From: Flavobacterium rakeshii
GTDB lineage: Bacteria > Bacteroidota > Bacteroidia > Flavobacteriales > Flavobacteriaceae
NCBI RefSeq assembly: GCF_009741375.1
Contig: NZ_WOWP01000063.1
Coordinates: 152,314 to 216,313, forward strand
Reading direction: 5' to 3'
Length of the DNA stretch: 64,000 bases
Each line of letters starts with the position of its first letter. Positions within the stretch are counted from its first letter, which is position 1. The notes beneath the pieces are model-generated. The model saw nothing but the letters and a program-made list of their open reading frames with translations, searched no databases and had not been told where the DNA came from. Shown here piece by piece: positions 56,978 through 64,000 of this stretch. The position numbers were made by a program, and so were the translations under genes.

Positions 56978-56985
56978 CAAATATA
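56978..56985 (-). promoter_or_regulatory. -7 element (TATATTTG) for the ALDH7 gene
   Basis: Exact TAnnTTTG on the minus strand, 35 bp upstream of the ATG. Confidence 0.5.
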
Positions 56986-57155
56986 TGCCTTTTTTAATTT
57001 TAATCATTAAAAGAGCCATTTTGTTTATAAAATAATAATACTCAGCCCTCAAAATAAGATTAAAACAAATTTTTATCCCTGAAAGCAGGTACTCCCGCAA
57101 AAAATTAATTTGGTAAATAACCTATGATTATAACAAATCAACAACCTGTTAAATA

Positions 57156-57695
57156 CTATTTTTTAGCCACAAATCTTGGATCGGCTTCCATTACTGTTCC
57201 GCATTTATCGCAGGTACGCATTTCTTCACTGTTATAAAAATGCTCAAAATGCGGTAAAAAGTCTTTTTCAATATCATGCAGTTCAAAATACACCTCATGC
57301 AGTTTGTGGTTGCAGTTTTCACAAAACCATAAAAGTCCGTCGGTAAAACCTCTTCCTGCACGCACCCTTTCAATCACAAGTCCTATAGAGCCTTCACTCC
57401 TAACCGGCGAATGCGGCATTTTTGCCGGATGCAGGTACATATCCCCGGCGTTAAGTTCCATTTCCTTGCGTTGTCCGTCTTCCTGAACTATGACCTTAAT
57501 ACTTCCTTCAAGCTGATAGAACAGTTCTTCGGTTTCATTATAGTGATAATCCTTTCGGGCATTAGGCCCTGCGACTATCATTACAATATAGTCGTCTGAC
57601 AAAGGATAAATGTTTTTATTGCCTACCGGTGGTTTTAAAAGATGACGGTTTTCTTCGATCCACTTATTAAGATTAAAGGGTTTCATGGTTGCCAT
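57156..57695 (-). CDS. nbaC: 3-hydroxyanthranilate 3,4-dioxygenase
   Basis: 179 aa cupin of the kynurenine pathway, opening 3-hydroxyanthranilate to the precursor of quinolinate. The catalytic iron ligands H51, E57 and H95 are in DYHYNETEELF and PHSPVRS. The extra C-terminal rubredoxin-like metal site of the bacterial enzyme is present as C125/C128 (FCENCN) and C162/C165 (TCDKCG). ATG 57686 (MKPFNLNKW) is an alternative start. No kynureninase or kynurenine monooxygenase gene is in the window. Confidence 0.95.
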   Translation of the reverse strand: MATMKPFNLNKWIEENRHLLKPPVGNKNIYPLSDDYIVMIVAGPNARKDYHYNETEELFYQLEGSIKVIVQEDGQRKEMELNAGDMYLHPAKMPHSPVRSEGSIGLVIERVRAGRGFTDGLLWFCENCNHKLHEVYFELHDIEKDFLPHFEHFYNSEEMRTCDKCGTVMEADPRFVAKK

Positions 57696-57749
57696 GATAA
57701 GGTATTTAAAATTCTACACTAAGGTACGGAAAATAGGGACTGAAGAAAC

Positions 57750-58835
57750 TTATTTTCCTATCTCTTTAATAAGATAAATATATACCGGAAAATGATCGCT
57801 GTAACCTACCTCGCCATCCCATGTTCTAAGCGGATATCCCTTATACTTTCCCGAGGTTTGGGTAATATATGTTTTATTATAAACCCCTGCTTTCCAAAAT
57901 TCAAGTGTATTGAAATCGTCATGAATTATGGGTTCTGAAAGTACTATCTGGTCAAAAATATCCCAGTTATCCCTGTAAGCTACAGATCCCATCCCGTTAC
58001 GCGCCAGTTCTCCCATTGGGTTATACAGTTCCAAAGGCTTAACCTGTTCTTTCCTGTCCTTAGCACCAAGTTCCTTGCGAACACTGTTGTTATAAGGACC
58101 ATCGTTAAAATCGCCCATAGTAACAATCTTAGCATAAGGGTCTAAGTCATAAAGCGAATCTACTATTTTACGGTTAAGTTTGGCTGCGGCTTCCCTGTAA
58201 GGACGTGTTTTCTTTTCACCTCCTCCCCTTGATGGCCAGTGACTCACTATAAAACTGAACTCCTCTCCCTCTAAAAGCCCGGTAACCAGTAGCTGACTGC
58301 GGGTAAAATACTTCCTGTATTTTGTATCTGTTATGGTGTCGGATGCATTTTCAACTATCTTGCCTTTCTCATCAACAGTAAACACAAGTGGTAGGCTTTT
58401 ATAACTTTCGGGCCTGAACTTTTTCTTGTCATACAACAGGGCAACATCAATCCCTCTTCTGTCGGGCGAATCAAAATGGATAATACCATAATCAATTTTT
58501 GCCAGTTTCGGGTTTTGTACCAAATCTTCCAGCACCTGCCTGTTCTCCACTTCAGCAAGCCCTATTATACTCGGCAGATCGGGATTAGTATCAGAGCCTA
58601 TATCTGCAAGAACCTCTGCTATATTATCCAACTTATCCTGATATTTCCCGGAATTCCAAAAGTATTCGCCTGCCGGTAAAAACTCCTCATCGTTGGTTTT
58701 TGGATTGTTTATGGTATCAAAAAGGTTTTCGGTATTGTAAAAGGCTACTGTATGCACAATAAAACTCCTGTCCTGTGCCGAAAGGCAGGAAAACAGTAAT
58801 AAACCCAGTATAGTTATCGTAATTTTTTTCCTCAC
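57750..58835 (-). CDS. Secreted endonuclease/exonuclease/phosphatase family protein
   Basis: 361 aa with a signal peptide (LLLFSCLSA-Q; the upstream FSC could be misread as a lipobox). The EEP fold (DNase I/exonuclease III-like) is recognisable: VAFYNTENLFDTI, SIIGLAEVENRQVL with the catalytic Glu, FIVSHWPSRGGG, IVTMGDFNDGP and the terminal YSDHFPVYIYL with the Asp-His pair. Acts on nucleic acids or other phosphodiesters in the periplasm or outside. Divergent from a TonB-dependent receptor and a DUF5689 lipoprotein, suggesting a joint nutrient-uptake role. Confidence 0.92.
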   Translation of the reverse strand: MRKKITITILGLLLFSCLSAQDRSFIVHTVAFYNTENLFDTINNPKTNDEEFLPAGEYFWNSGKYQDKLDNIAEVLADIGSDTNPDLPSIIGLAEVENRQVLEDLVQNPKLAKIDYGIIHFDSPDRRGIDVALLYDKKKFRPESYKSLPLVFTVDEKGKIVENASDTITDTKYRKYFTRSQLLVTGLLEGEEFSFIVSHWPSRGGGEKKTRPYREAAAKLNRKIVDSLYDLDPYAKIVTMGDFNDGPYNNSVRKELGAKDRKEQVKPLELYNPMGELARNGMGSVAYRDNWDIFDQIVLSEPIIHDDFNTLEFWKAGVYNKTYITQTSGKYKGYPLRTWDGEVGYSDHFPVYIYLIKEIGK

Positions 58836-58862
58836 ATGTAAATTTTATAACAAGCTTACTTT

Positions 58863-58870
58863 CAAAGTTA
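58863..58870 (-). promoter_or_regulatory. -7 element (TAACTTTG) for the EEP nuclease gene
   Basis: Exact TAnnTTTG on the minus strand, 27 bp upstream of the ATG at 58835. On the plus strand only one-mismatch boxes (TATATTTA, TACGTTTT, 58892-58904) are seen for the receptor gene. Confidence 0.5.
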
Positions 58871-58936
58871 AAATTTTATTGTCAAAAAATATATATTTAC
58901 GTTTTAAGAAATTATTTACCAATCACCTTACCTTTC

Positions 58937-61837
58937 ATGAAAAAACTATTCTTTAGTTTTTTACTGCTTTTGTATACCTGTATTTGCGCTGCACAACAAA
59001 GCGCAATGGTACAATGTAGAGTAATGGACATGCAAAGCGGCTATCCTGTTGAGAATGCCGTTGCCACACTGCAAAGCACTAACCAAACAGCCATTACCAA
59101 TTCTGAAGGGATACTGGCCATCGAGGTCCCAGCCGGAAAACAAACCCTTATAATAAGCAGTAACGGATATGTTTCCCAAACTTTTAATCTTACGGTTATC
59201 CCCGAAAGGAATCTCGACTTAGGGATTGTATTGCTGGAACTGGATCTTACTACCGAACAGCAACTCAACCTTATCACCCTTACCGAAAACGACCTGAATG
59301 AAAGTATAGTAACCGATAATACATCGGGACTGCTTCAGGCTTCTAAAGATGCATTGCAACAGGCGGCAGCCTACAGTTGGTCTCAGGCACGATACAAAAC
59401 CCGCGGACTGGACAGTCGCTATGCCACTACCATGATAAATGGTGTAACAATGAACAAAATAAGCGATGGCAGACCGCAATGGAACAACTGGAGCGGACTT
59501 AATGATGCGACCCGCAATCAGGAATTCAATCTGGGTACTACCCCTTCTGACTATAGTTTTGGCGGACTGCTGGGAACACAGGAAATAAACACACGCGCAT
59601 CGCAGTTCAGAAAAGGAACAAGAATATCATTTACGGCAACCAACACCTCCTACAACTGGAGAAGTATGGCTACCTACGCTTCGGGCATGAATAAAAAAGG
59701 TTTTGGCTATGTAATATCAGCCTCACACCGCTGGGCGGAAGAAGCAAACTTTGACGGTACTGACTACGGGGGCAACTCGCTTTTTGTAAGTATGGAGAAA
59801 AAGTTTAACGACAATCACAGCATCAACTTTACCGGTATCTATGCACAAAGCAGTCGTGGCAAGAATTCAGCAAACACTCAGGAAGTAACCAACCTTATGG
59901 GTAAAAAATACAACTCCTACTGGGGTTATCAGGACGGTAAAAAAAGGAACAGCCGTGATATTGATATTGCCGAACCTGTTTTTATTTTAAGTCATTACTA
60001 TAAAATCAATCCCCATAATACCCTTCAATCTAACGTTGCTTATCAGTTTGGTAAAATAGGTAACAGCAGGATTGATTTTCAAAACGTACCAAACCCCGAC
60101 CCTTCCTATTACCGAAACCTGTCCAGCTACTATACTTCACAGTATGAAAACAGTCCGGCTTTAGTGCCAAACAATGCCTATCAGCCAGGCTGTCTGGGAG
60201 GTATTTACACCGGTAACAGTCCCGAAAATACACTACTGGCACAACAGGCTTTGGGAAGTTTTACAGCAAATCCGCAAATAAACTGGAACAATATGTATTT
60301 GGCTAATACCCATGCAGTGACAAATACTAATAATATTGAAGCAGGCAGGGAACCATCGGTAAGCAGGTATGTTTTGTATGAAGACCGCAATGATGATAAT
60401 ACACTTTCCATAAACTCAACATTACAGTCGCAACTATCGCCGCATATTGTTTTTAACGGAGGTGTTTCCTTTAAGCATTTAAAATCTCATAACTATAAAA
60501 AACTACTGGACTTACTGGGCGGAAGCCATTATAATGATATTAGTCCGTTTTTTAGCGGGAGTCAGGCTCAGTCAGACCTAAACAATCCTAACAGAACTGT
60601 AGGAGTTAACGATACCTATGGCTATAATTACAATTTGTTTGCCAGTCAGCTGGATGCCTTTACGCAGTTTAGGTTTACCTATCGTAAAACTGATTTGTAC
60701 CTATCACAAAGCTATTCCCGTTCTGATTATCAAAGGGAAGGTTTATACCGAAACGGAATTTATGCCAATTCTTCGCTTGGTAAAAGCAACAGGATAAGCT
60801 TTGATAATTTCGGTTTTAAAGGTGGAGTGCTTTACAAAATAACCGGGCGTGTGCTCTTTGCAATAAACGGAATGTACATGACAAAAGCACCTGCTCTGCG
60901 CAATACCTTCCCTAATGCCCGCCTAAACAACAGTATTGTTCAGGGTATAGAAAGCGAAAACATAGCCTCGATTGATGCCAGTTATATTATCCGTGTGCCG
61001 AAGTTTAAAGTACGCCTTAGTACTTTTTATACACTGATTAATAACGCTACCGAAACCTCTTTCTTTTTTGCCGAAGGGGTATATCAGGGAGAGAATACCG
61101 AAACCAATGCTTTTATTGCCGAAACCGTTACAGGGATTAATAAAAAGCTTATGGGTACGGAGGTTAGTACCGAATATAACTTTAACACCATGTTTAAAGT
61201 GCTGTTTAGTATGGCATATGGTCAATACACCTACAACAGTAACCCTACGGTTTATATTAATAACGATGCCTTTGCTTCACTACAACAGGAAGTTAATACA
61301 CCGGGCAGCATTACCGGACCAACAACAAGTTTTGGAACTTCCAGACTTAAAGATTATAAACTGCCGGGAATGCCACAGCAGGCGCTATCTCTTGGATTTG
61401 AATACCGTGACCCAAAATACTGGTGGGCAGGAATAAACGCCAATTACCTTACGGGGAGTTACCTGGACATCTCGGCACTACTGCGTACAGATAACTTTTT
61501 GAAGAATCCGCAGGATGTAAACAGCTTTCCTTTTCCCGAAGCCACACAAAGTCGCACCCGTGAACTCCTGAAGCAGGAACAGTTTGATGATATATTTCTG
61601 CTTAATGCCGTAGGCGGAAAATCGTGGCGGGTTAAAAAGAAAACCTACTTAGGCTTTTTTGCCAGCATTAATAATATATTCAACAGCATATATAAAACCG
61701 GAGGTTACGAACAGGCCAGGAATGCCAATTACAGACAGCTTAATCAGGATATTTCCAGCGGAACACCTTTCTTCGGGCCCAAATACTTTTACAGCTACGG
61801 TCGCACTTTTTACCTTAATATTTATTACAATTTCTAA
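58937..61837 (+). CDS. TonB-dependent outer-membrane receptor
   Basis: 966 aa. Signal peptide (LLLYTCICAA-Q), a carboxypeptidase-like regulatory (CarboxypepD_reg) domain (about 24-100, VQCRVMDMQSGYPVENAVATLQS), a plug with YKTRGLDSRYATTMINGVTMNK, and a 22-strand barrel with many aromatic-ended strands. It ends in the canonical outer-membrane signal YLNIYYNF with terminal Phe. There is no SusD partner; instead a DUF5689 surface lipoprotein follows after 2 bp. It imports a ligand across the outer membrane using TonB energy. The adjacent secreted nuclease suggests nucleic-acid fragments or organic phosphate as ligand, which is inference. Confidence 0.92.
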   Translation: MKKLFFSFLLLLYTCICAAQQSAMVQCRVMDMQSGYPVENAVATLQSTNQTAITNSEGILAIEVPAGKQTLIISSNGYVSQTFNLTVIPERNLDLGIVLLELDLTTEQQLNLITLTENDLNESIVTDNTSGLLQASKDALQQAAAYSWSQARYKTRGLDSRYATTMINGVTMNKISDGRPQWNNWSGLNDATRNQEFNLGTTPSDYSFGGLLGTQEINTRASQFRKGTRISFTATNTSYNWRSMATYASGMNKKGFGYVISASHRWAEEANFDGTDYGGNSLFVSMEKKFNDNHSINFTGIYAQSSRGKNSANTQEVTNLMGKKYNSYWGYQDGKKRNSRDIDIAEPVFILSHYYKINPHNTLQSNVAYQFGKIGNSRIDFQNVPNPDPSYYRNLSSYYTSQYENSPALVPNNAYQPGCLGGIYTGNSPENTLLAQQALGSFTANPQINWNNMYLANTHAVTNTNNIEAGREPSVSRYVLYEDRNDDNTLSINSTLQSQLSPHIVFNGGVSFKHLKSHNYKKLLDLLGGSHYNDISPFFSGSQAQSDLNNPNRTVGVNDTYGYNYNLFASQLDAFTQFRFTYRKTDLYLSQSYSRSDYQREGLYRNGIYANSSLGKSNRISFDNFGFKGGVLYKITGRVLFAINGMYMTKAPALRNTFPNARLNNSIVQGIESENIASIDASYIIRVPKFKVRLSTFYTLINNATETSFFFAEGVYQGENTETNAFIAETVTGINKKLMGTEVSTEYNFNTMFKVLFSMAYGQYTYNSNPTVYINNDAFASLQQEVNTPGSITGPTTSFGTSRLKDYKLPGMPQQALSLGFEYRDPKYWWAGINANYLTGSYLDISALLRTDNFLKNPQDVNSFPFPEATQSRTRELLKQEQFDDIFLLNAVGGKSWRVKKKTYLGFFASINNIFNSIYKTGGYEQARNANYRQLNQDISSGTPFFGPKYFYSYGRTFYLNIYYNF

Positions 61838-61839
61838 GC

Positions 61840-62643
61840 ATGAAAAAATATATCGCACTATTGCTCTGTATTACAATAACAGCCTGTATCAATGACGATG
61901 ATTACAGTGTACCCAACCTGGAATGTATCGAAACTTCTTTGGTGAAAACAATAGAAGTACAGGACATTAATGCTACAGAAAACATACAGGAATACACCAA
62001 TGATGATGTGATTGAAGCCTACGTTACATCGAGCGATGCGTCAGGAAATTTCTATAAAACTCTTTCACTGCAAACCGAAAATGGTGATTTCGGGTTTAGT
62101 GTTTTGGTTAATGCTACTTCTACATTTATTAATTATGAACCGGGACGAAAAGTACTCATCAAACTTAAAGGTACGTATTACCGAATTTACAATAGTTCAC
62201 TGCAAATAGGCGACCTATCTGTTTACAATGGTTTTGCTACCCTTACCGGATTTTCGCCTACTGAATACACCAATATACTTAACCGCTCCTGCACTGTAAT
62301 AAGCGAAGAAAATATGATTCAGTACACTTCGTTAACCCAACTGCAAAATGACAATTACCTGCATCGCCTTGTGGAAATAAACAATGTACAGTTTGCCGAT
62401 GATGCTGTAGGACTTCCTTTTTATGATTCAGCCAACGATATTGGTGGAGGAACCAACTATCTGCTAACCGATGAAAACGGAAATACCCTTACTTTTAGAA
62501 CCAGTAGTTTTGCTTCCTTTGCAGGAAATAGCATCCCTCAGGAAAGCGGAAAAATAAGGGGTATCTTAACCAAATATGGCGATACTTACCAGCTTATGAT
62601 CCGTACACAGGAAGACATACAACTTACCGAAGAACGGTTTTAA
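61840..62643 (+). CDS. DUF5689 domain lipoprotein, partner of the TonB receptor
   Basis: 267 aa. Lipoprotein signal (ALLLCITITAC-INDDD) with acidic residues just after the Cys, the type of sequence that directs lipoproteins to the cell surface in flavobacteria. The rest is the beta-rich DUF5689 domain (VIEAYVTSSDASGNFYKTLSLQT, KVLIKLKGTYYRIYNSSLQIGDL, IRGILTKYGDTYQLMIRTQEDIQL), which looks like two OB-fold-like halves. It probably caps the receptor barrel as SusD does for SusC systems. Co-transcribed with the receptor (2-bp gap). Confidence 0.88.
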   Translation: MKKYIALLLCITITACINDDDYSVPNLECIETSLVKTIEVQDINATENIQEYTNDDVIEAYVTSSDASGNFYKTLSLQTENGDFGFSVLVNATSTFINYEPGRKVLIKLKGTYYRIYNSSLQIGDLSVYNGFATLTGFSPTEYTNILNRSCTVISEENMIQYTSLTQLQNDNYLHRLVEINNVQFADDAVGLPFYDSANDIGGGTNYLLTDENGNTLTFRTSSFASFAGNSIPQESGKIRGILTKYGDTYQLMIRTQEDIQLTEERF

Positions 62644-62645
62644 AT

Positions 62646-62669
62646 AAAAAAGGCTGCTAAATGCAGCCT
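62646..62669 (-). terminator. Intrinsic terminator of the Ntn hydrolase gene
   Basis: AGGCTGC-TAAAT-GCAGCCT stem with six T after it on the minus strand; the plus strand lacks a good T run. Confidence 0.78.
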
Positions 62670-62676
62670 CTATTAA

Positions 62677-63726
62677 TTATTCTATACCTAAAAATTTAAA
62701 GGGTTTACTGTCCTTAAAGTCTTTTACAGCATTACCGGCATAGGTTTCCCCTCCGGCAACGGTAAGTTTTTTTACTTTTCCCTTTTCAGAAAAATCGATA
62801 TCCTTAAAATCAACCCAAAAAACATTTGGCGTGAGTACCGACTCGTAATAGTACACCAGATTCTTATGATCTGAGACCGTTCTCCAGCGCGTAGAAGAGA
62901 TATTCGGCTGATTTGGGGTAGATATACCATAAGGCACAGAACAGTTCCTTATAACGCTGAAAACACTCGCTACAGCTACACGGGTATTATCTGTTTTAGG
63001 AACAGCATCAGCATAAAAAGAAGCTCTTACAAAACGGTCGGCAGCCCTATTGGTTCCCGGTAGCATAACAGTACCTCCTATCTCTCTCCAGTATTCGTTT
63101 AAAGCCAGTTGTTTATCAAATACAGGCGAATTAGTCATTACCGTGTAGGAAGCGTCATGATGAACAACCAGTTTTCCGTTTATGTATTCAAAAATAGCAC
63201 TGTCACCCTGAGCATCCGATATTGAAAGGTGTAGAGTTGCCTTACGCCCCTGTCCGGGTACATTATCGGTTACCACAACAAACTCCTCTTTAGACAGACC
63301 TTCTACCGCCTCGCTTACCGTAGCATAATTATCCAGTACATACTGTACCCATACCGATATGGCAAGCCCCGGTTTTGTATGATCCCATTCGGGGTATTCC
63401 GACTCCACCAACCAAAGCAGGTTAGCTACCAGCCCTTTCTCGTTCATACCATCGGTACTGCAAATTTCGTAAGCACTGGCAACAACACTACCATATTTTG
63501 ATTTCCAGCTTACCGTGTTTTTACCCGTCTCCCCTGTTCTTTGCATCCCTTTTGGAAAAATCCACAGGTTTGTCATTATATCCTCGCTCCAGTCCATAGA
63601 CCTTGCCGTAAGGTATAAATCATTTTTCCCTTTATAAACTACCCGTGTACAGGCAAATAAGTTATAAATACTACCTGTAAAAAACAGCAGTAATACATAA
63701 CCTAATAAAGATGTTTTCTTAGTCAT
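62677..63726 (-). CDS. Linear amide C-N hydrolase (choloylglycine hydrolase/penicillin acylase V family)
   Basis: 349 aa. Residues 1-25 form a signal peptide, and C26 (FACTRVVYKG) is the expected N-terminal nucleophile of this Ntn-hydrolase family. R42 and D45 in ARSMDWSED and the N-x-x-G-L segment DGMNEKGLVANLLWL belong to the active site, with DASYTVMTNSPVFDKQL further on. Members cleave bile-salt, penicillin V or acyl-homoserine-lactone amides; the last is plausible in an environmental flavobacterium but not shown. The Cys lies in a lipobox-like LFAC context, a possible ambiguity of processing. Confidence 0.92.
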   Translation of the reverse strand: MTKKTSLLGYVLLLFFTGSIYNLFACTRVVYKGKNDLYLTARSMDWSEDIMTNLWIFPKGMQRTGETGKNTVSWKSKYGSVVASAYEICSTDGMNEKGLVANLLWLVESEYPEWDHTKPGLAISVWVQYVLDNYATVSEAVEGLSKEEFVVVTDNVPGQGRKATLHLSISDAQGDSAIFEYINGKLVVHHDASYTVMTNSPVFDKQLALNEYWREIGGTVMLPGTNRAADRFVRASFYADAVPKTDNTRVAVASVFSVIRNCSVPYGISTPNQPNISSTRWRTVSDHKNLVYYYESVLTPNVFWVDFKDIDFSEKGKVKKLTVAGGETYAGNAVKDFKDSKPFKFLGIE

Positions 63727-63808
63727 AATCAGTTGGTTTAATCAGTTACCTTAAATTTAGTCAAAAAAAGATAACCTATTACAAACCAACATACTTATAT
63801 AAAAAACG

Positions 63809-63838
63809 AACAGCCTGTACCAAAAGGCACAGGCTGTT
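63809..63838 (-). terminator. Intrinsic terminator of the OmpA-family gene
   Basis: AACAGCCTGT and ACAGGCTGTT arms with inner ACC/GGC context. It is preceded by T and followed by a T-rich run on the minus strand, 24 bp after the stop at 63863. Confidence 0.8.
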
Positions 63839-63862
63839 TTGTTTTATAATTATGAGGAAATA

Positions 63863-64000
63863 TTATTTCTTCACGATAATAAACTCAGATCGTCTGTTTT
63901 GAGCGTGTTGCTCTTCAGTACAGTTTTCTTTACAGTCCACTTTAGGCTCGCTCTCACCATATCCCTGTCCGGAGATACGCTCTTTAGCAATACCTTTTGA
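63863..64000 (-). CDS. OmpA family protein, C-terminal end only
   Basis: The last 45 codons are visible. GQGYGESEPKVDCKENCTEE followed by QHAQNRRSEFIIVKK and TAA is the typical end of a peptidoglycan-binding OmpA/MotB domain, with the NRRSEF motif that contacts diaminopimelate. The two cysteines (DCKENC) form a short CX3C loop seen in Bacteroidota OmpA-like proteins. The N-terminal part, and hence the membrane or PorE-like context, is outside the window. Confidence 0.88.
   Translation of the reverse strand, partial: SKGIAKERISGQGYGESEPKVDCKENCTEEQHAQNRRSEFIIVKK

Overview
The window is a contiguous, gene-dense stretch of a Bacteroidota chromosome, almost certainly family Flavobacteriaceae (a Flavobacterium-like genus). 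The evidence is the protein families (PorZ and T9SS type A C-terminal sorting domains, a complete Bat operon, a GH92 glycosidase, DUF5689, a SusC-like TonB receptor), many start-proximal promoters of the phylum form TAnnTTTG with upstream TTG/TTTG, low GC, and no Shine-Dalgarno signal before most genes. I saw no rRNA, tRNA, CRISPR array, insertion sequence or phage gene. Only the two end genes are cut by the window: a patatin-like protein at the left and an OmpA-family protein at the right.

Layout. 1-8.2 kb: housekeeping (uvrC, an aspartoacylase-like hydrolase overlapping 5-formyl-THF cyclo-ligase, lspA, a DksA-like protein, ileS). 8.4-20 kb: secreted esterase, DsbA-like thiol oxidoreductase, recO next to porZ, gdhA, a transsulfuration enzyme, a DUF3298 lipoprotein, an ArsC-like protein with an EamA transporter, yicC. 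20-31 kb: gmk - unknown membrane protein - nadD, an iron alcohol dehydrogenase, gpsA, a TerC-type protein, GH92, an NlpE-like lipoprotein, pheS, a CvpA-like protein. 31.3-40.4 kb: the eight-gene moxR/DUF58/batX/batA-E operon. 40.6-48 kb: AKR, SDR, an AlbA_2-domain protein, two tandem T9SS-exported paralogues, a metallophosphatase. 48-52 kb: a PcfJ-like gene, an RtcB RNA ligase and a TPR gene behind an elaborate leader. 52-64 kb: egtB-egtD (ergothioneine), an HxlR regulator divergent from an NAD(P)H oxidoreductase, ALDH7, 3-hydroxyanthranilate dioxygenase, and a nuclease / TonB receptor / DUF5689 lipoprotein cluster.

The part most worth attention is 50.0-52.0 kb on the minus strand. A consensus promoter (TTTG-N18-TACATTTG) drives a leader with two micro-ORFs of 30 and 28 codons. 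Each is followed by an intrinsic terminator, and each carries near its 3' end seven bases that perfectly complement the 5' arm of the terminator after it. This has the form of a tandem transcription attenuator in front of pcfJ-rtcB, an RNA-repair operon. The pcfJ-like gene also has an in-register T TTA AAG heptamer near its end, and the -1 frame after it yields a more protein-like C terminus ending 4 nt before rtcB. Both points are readings of the sequence and not demonstrated facts. Other points of note are a rearranged GIHH signature in IleRS, a perfect palindrome at the gdhA start site, and interlocked face-to-face promoters with two operator-like palindromes between hxlR and its divergent oxidoreductase.
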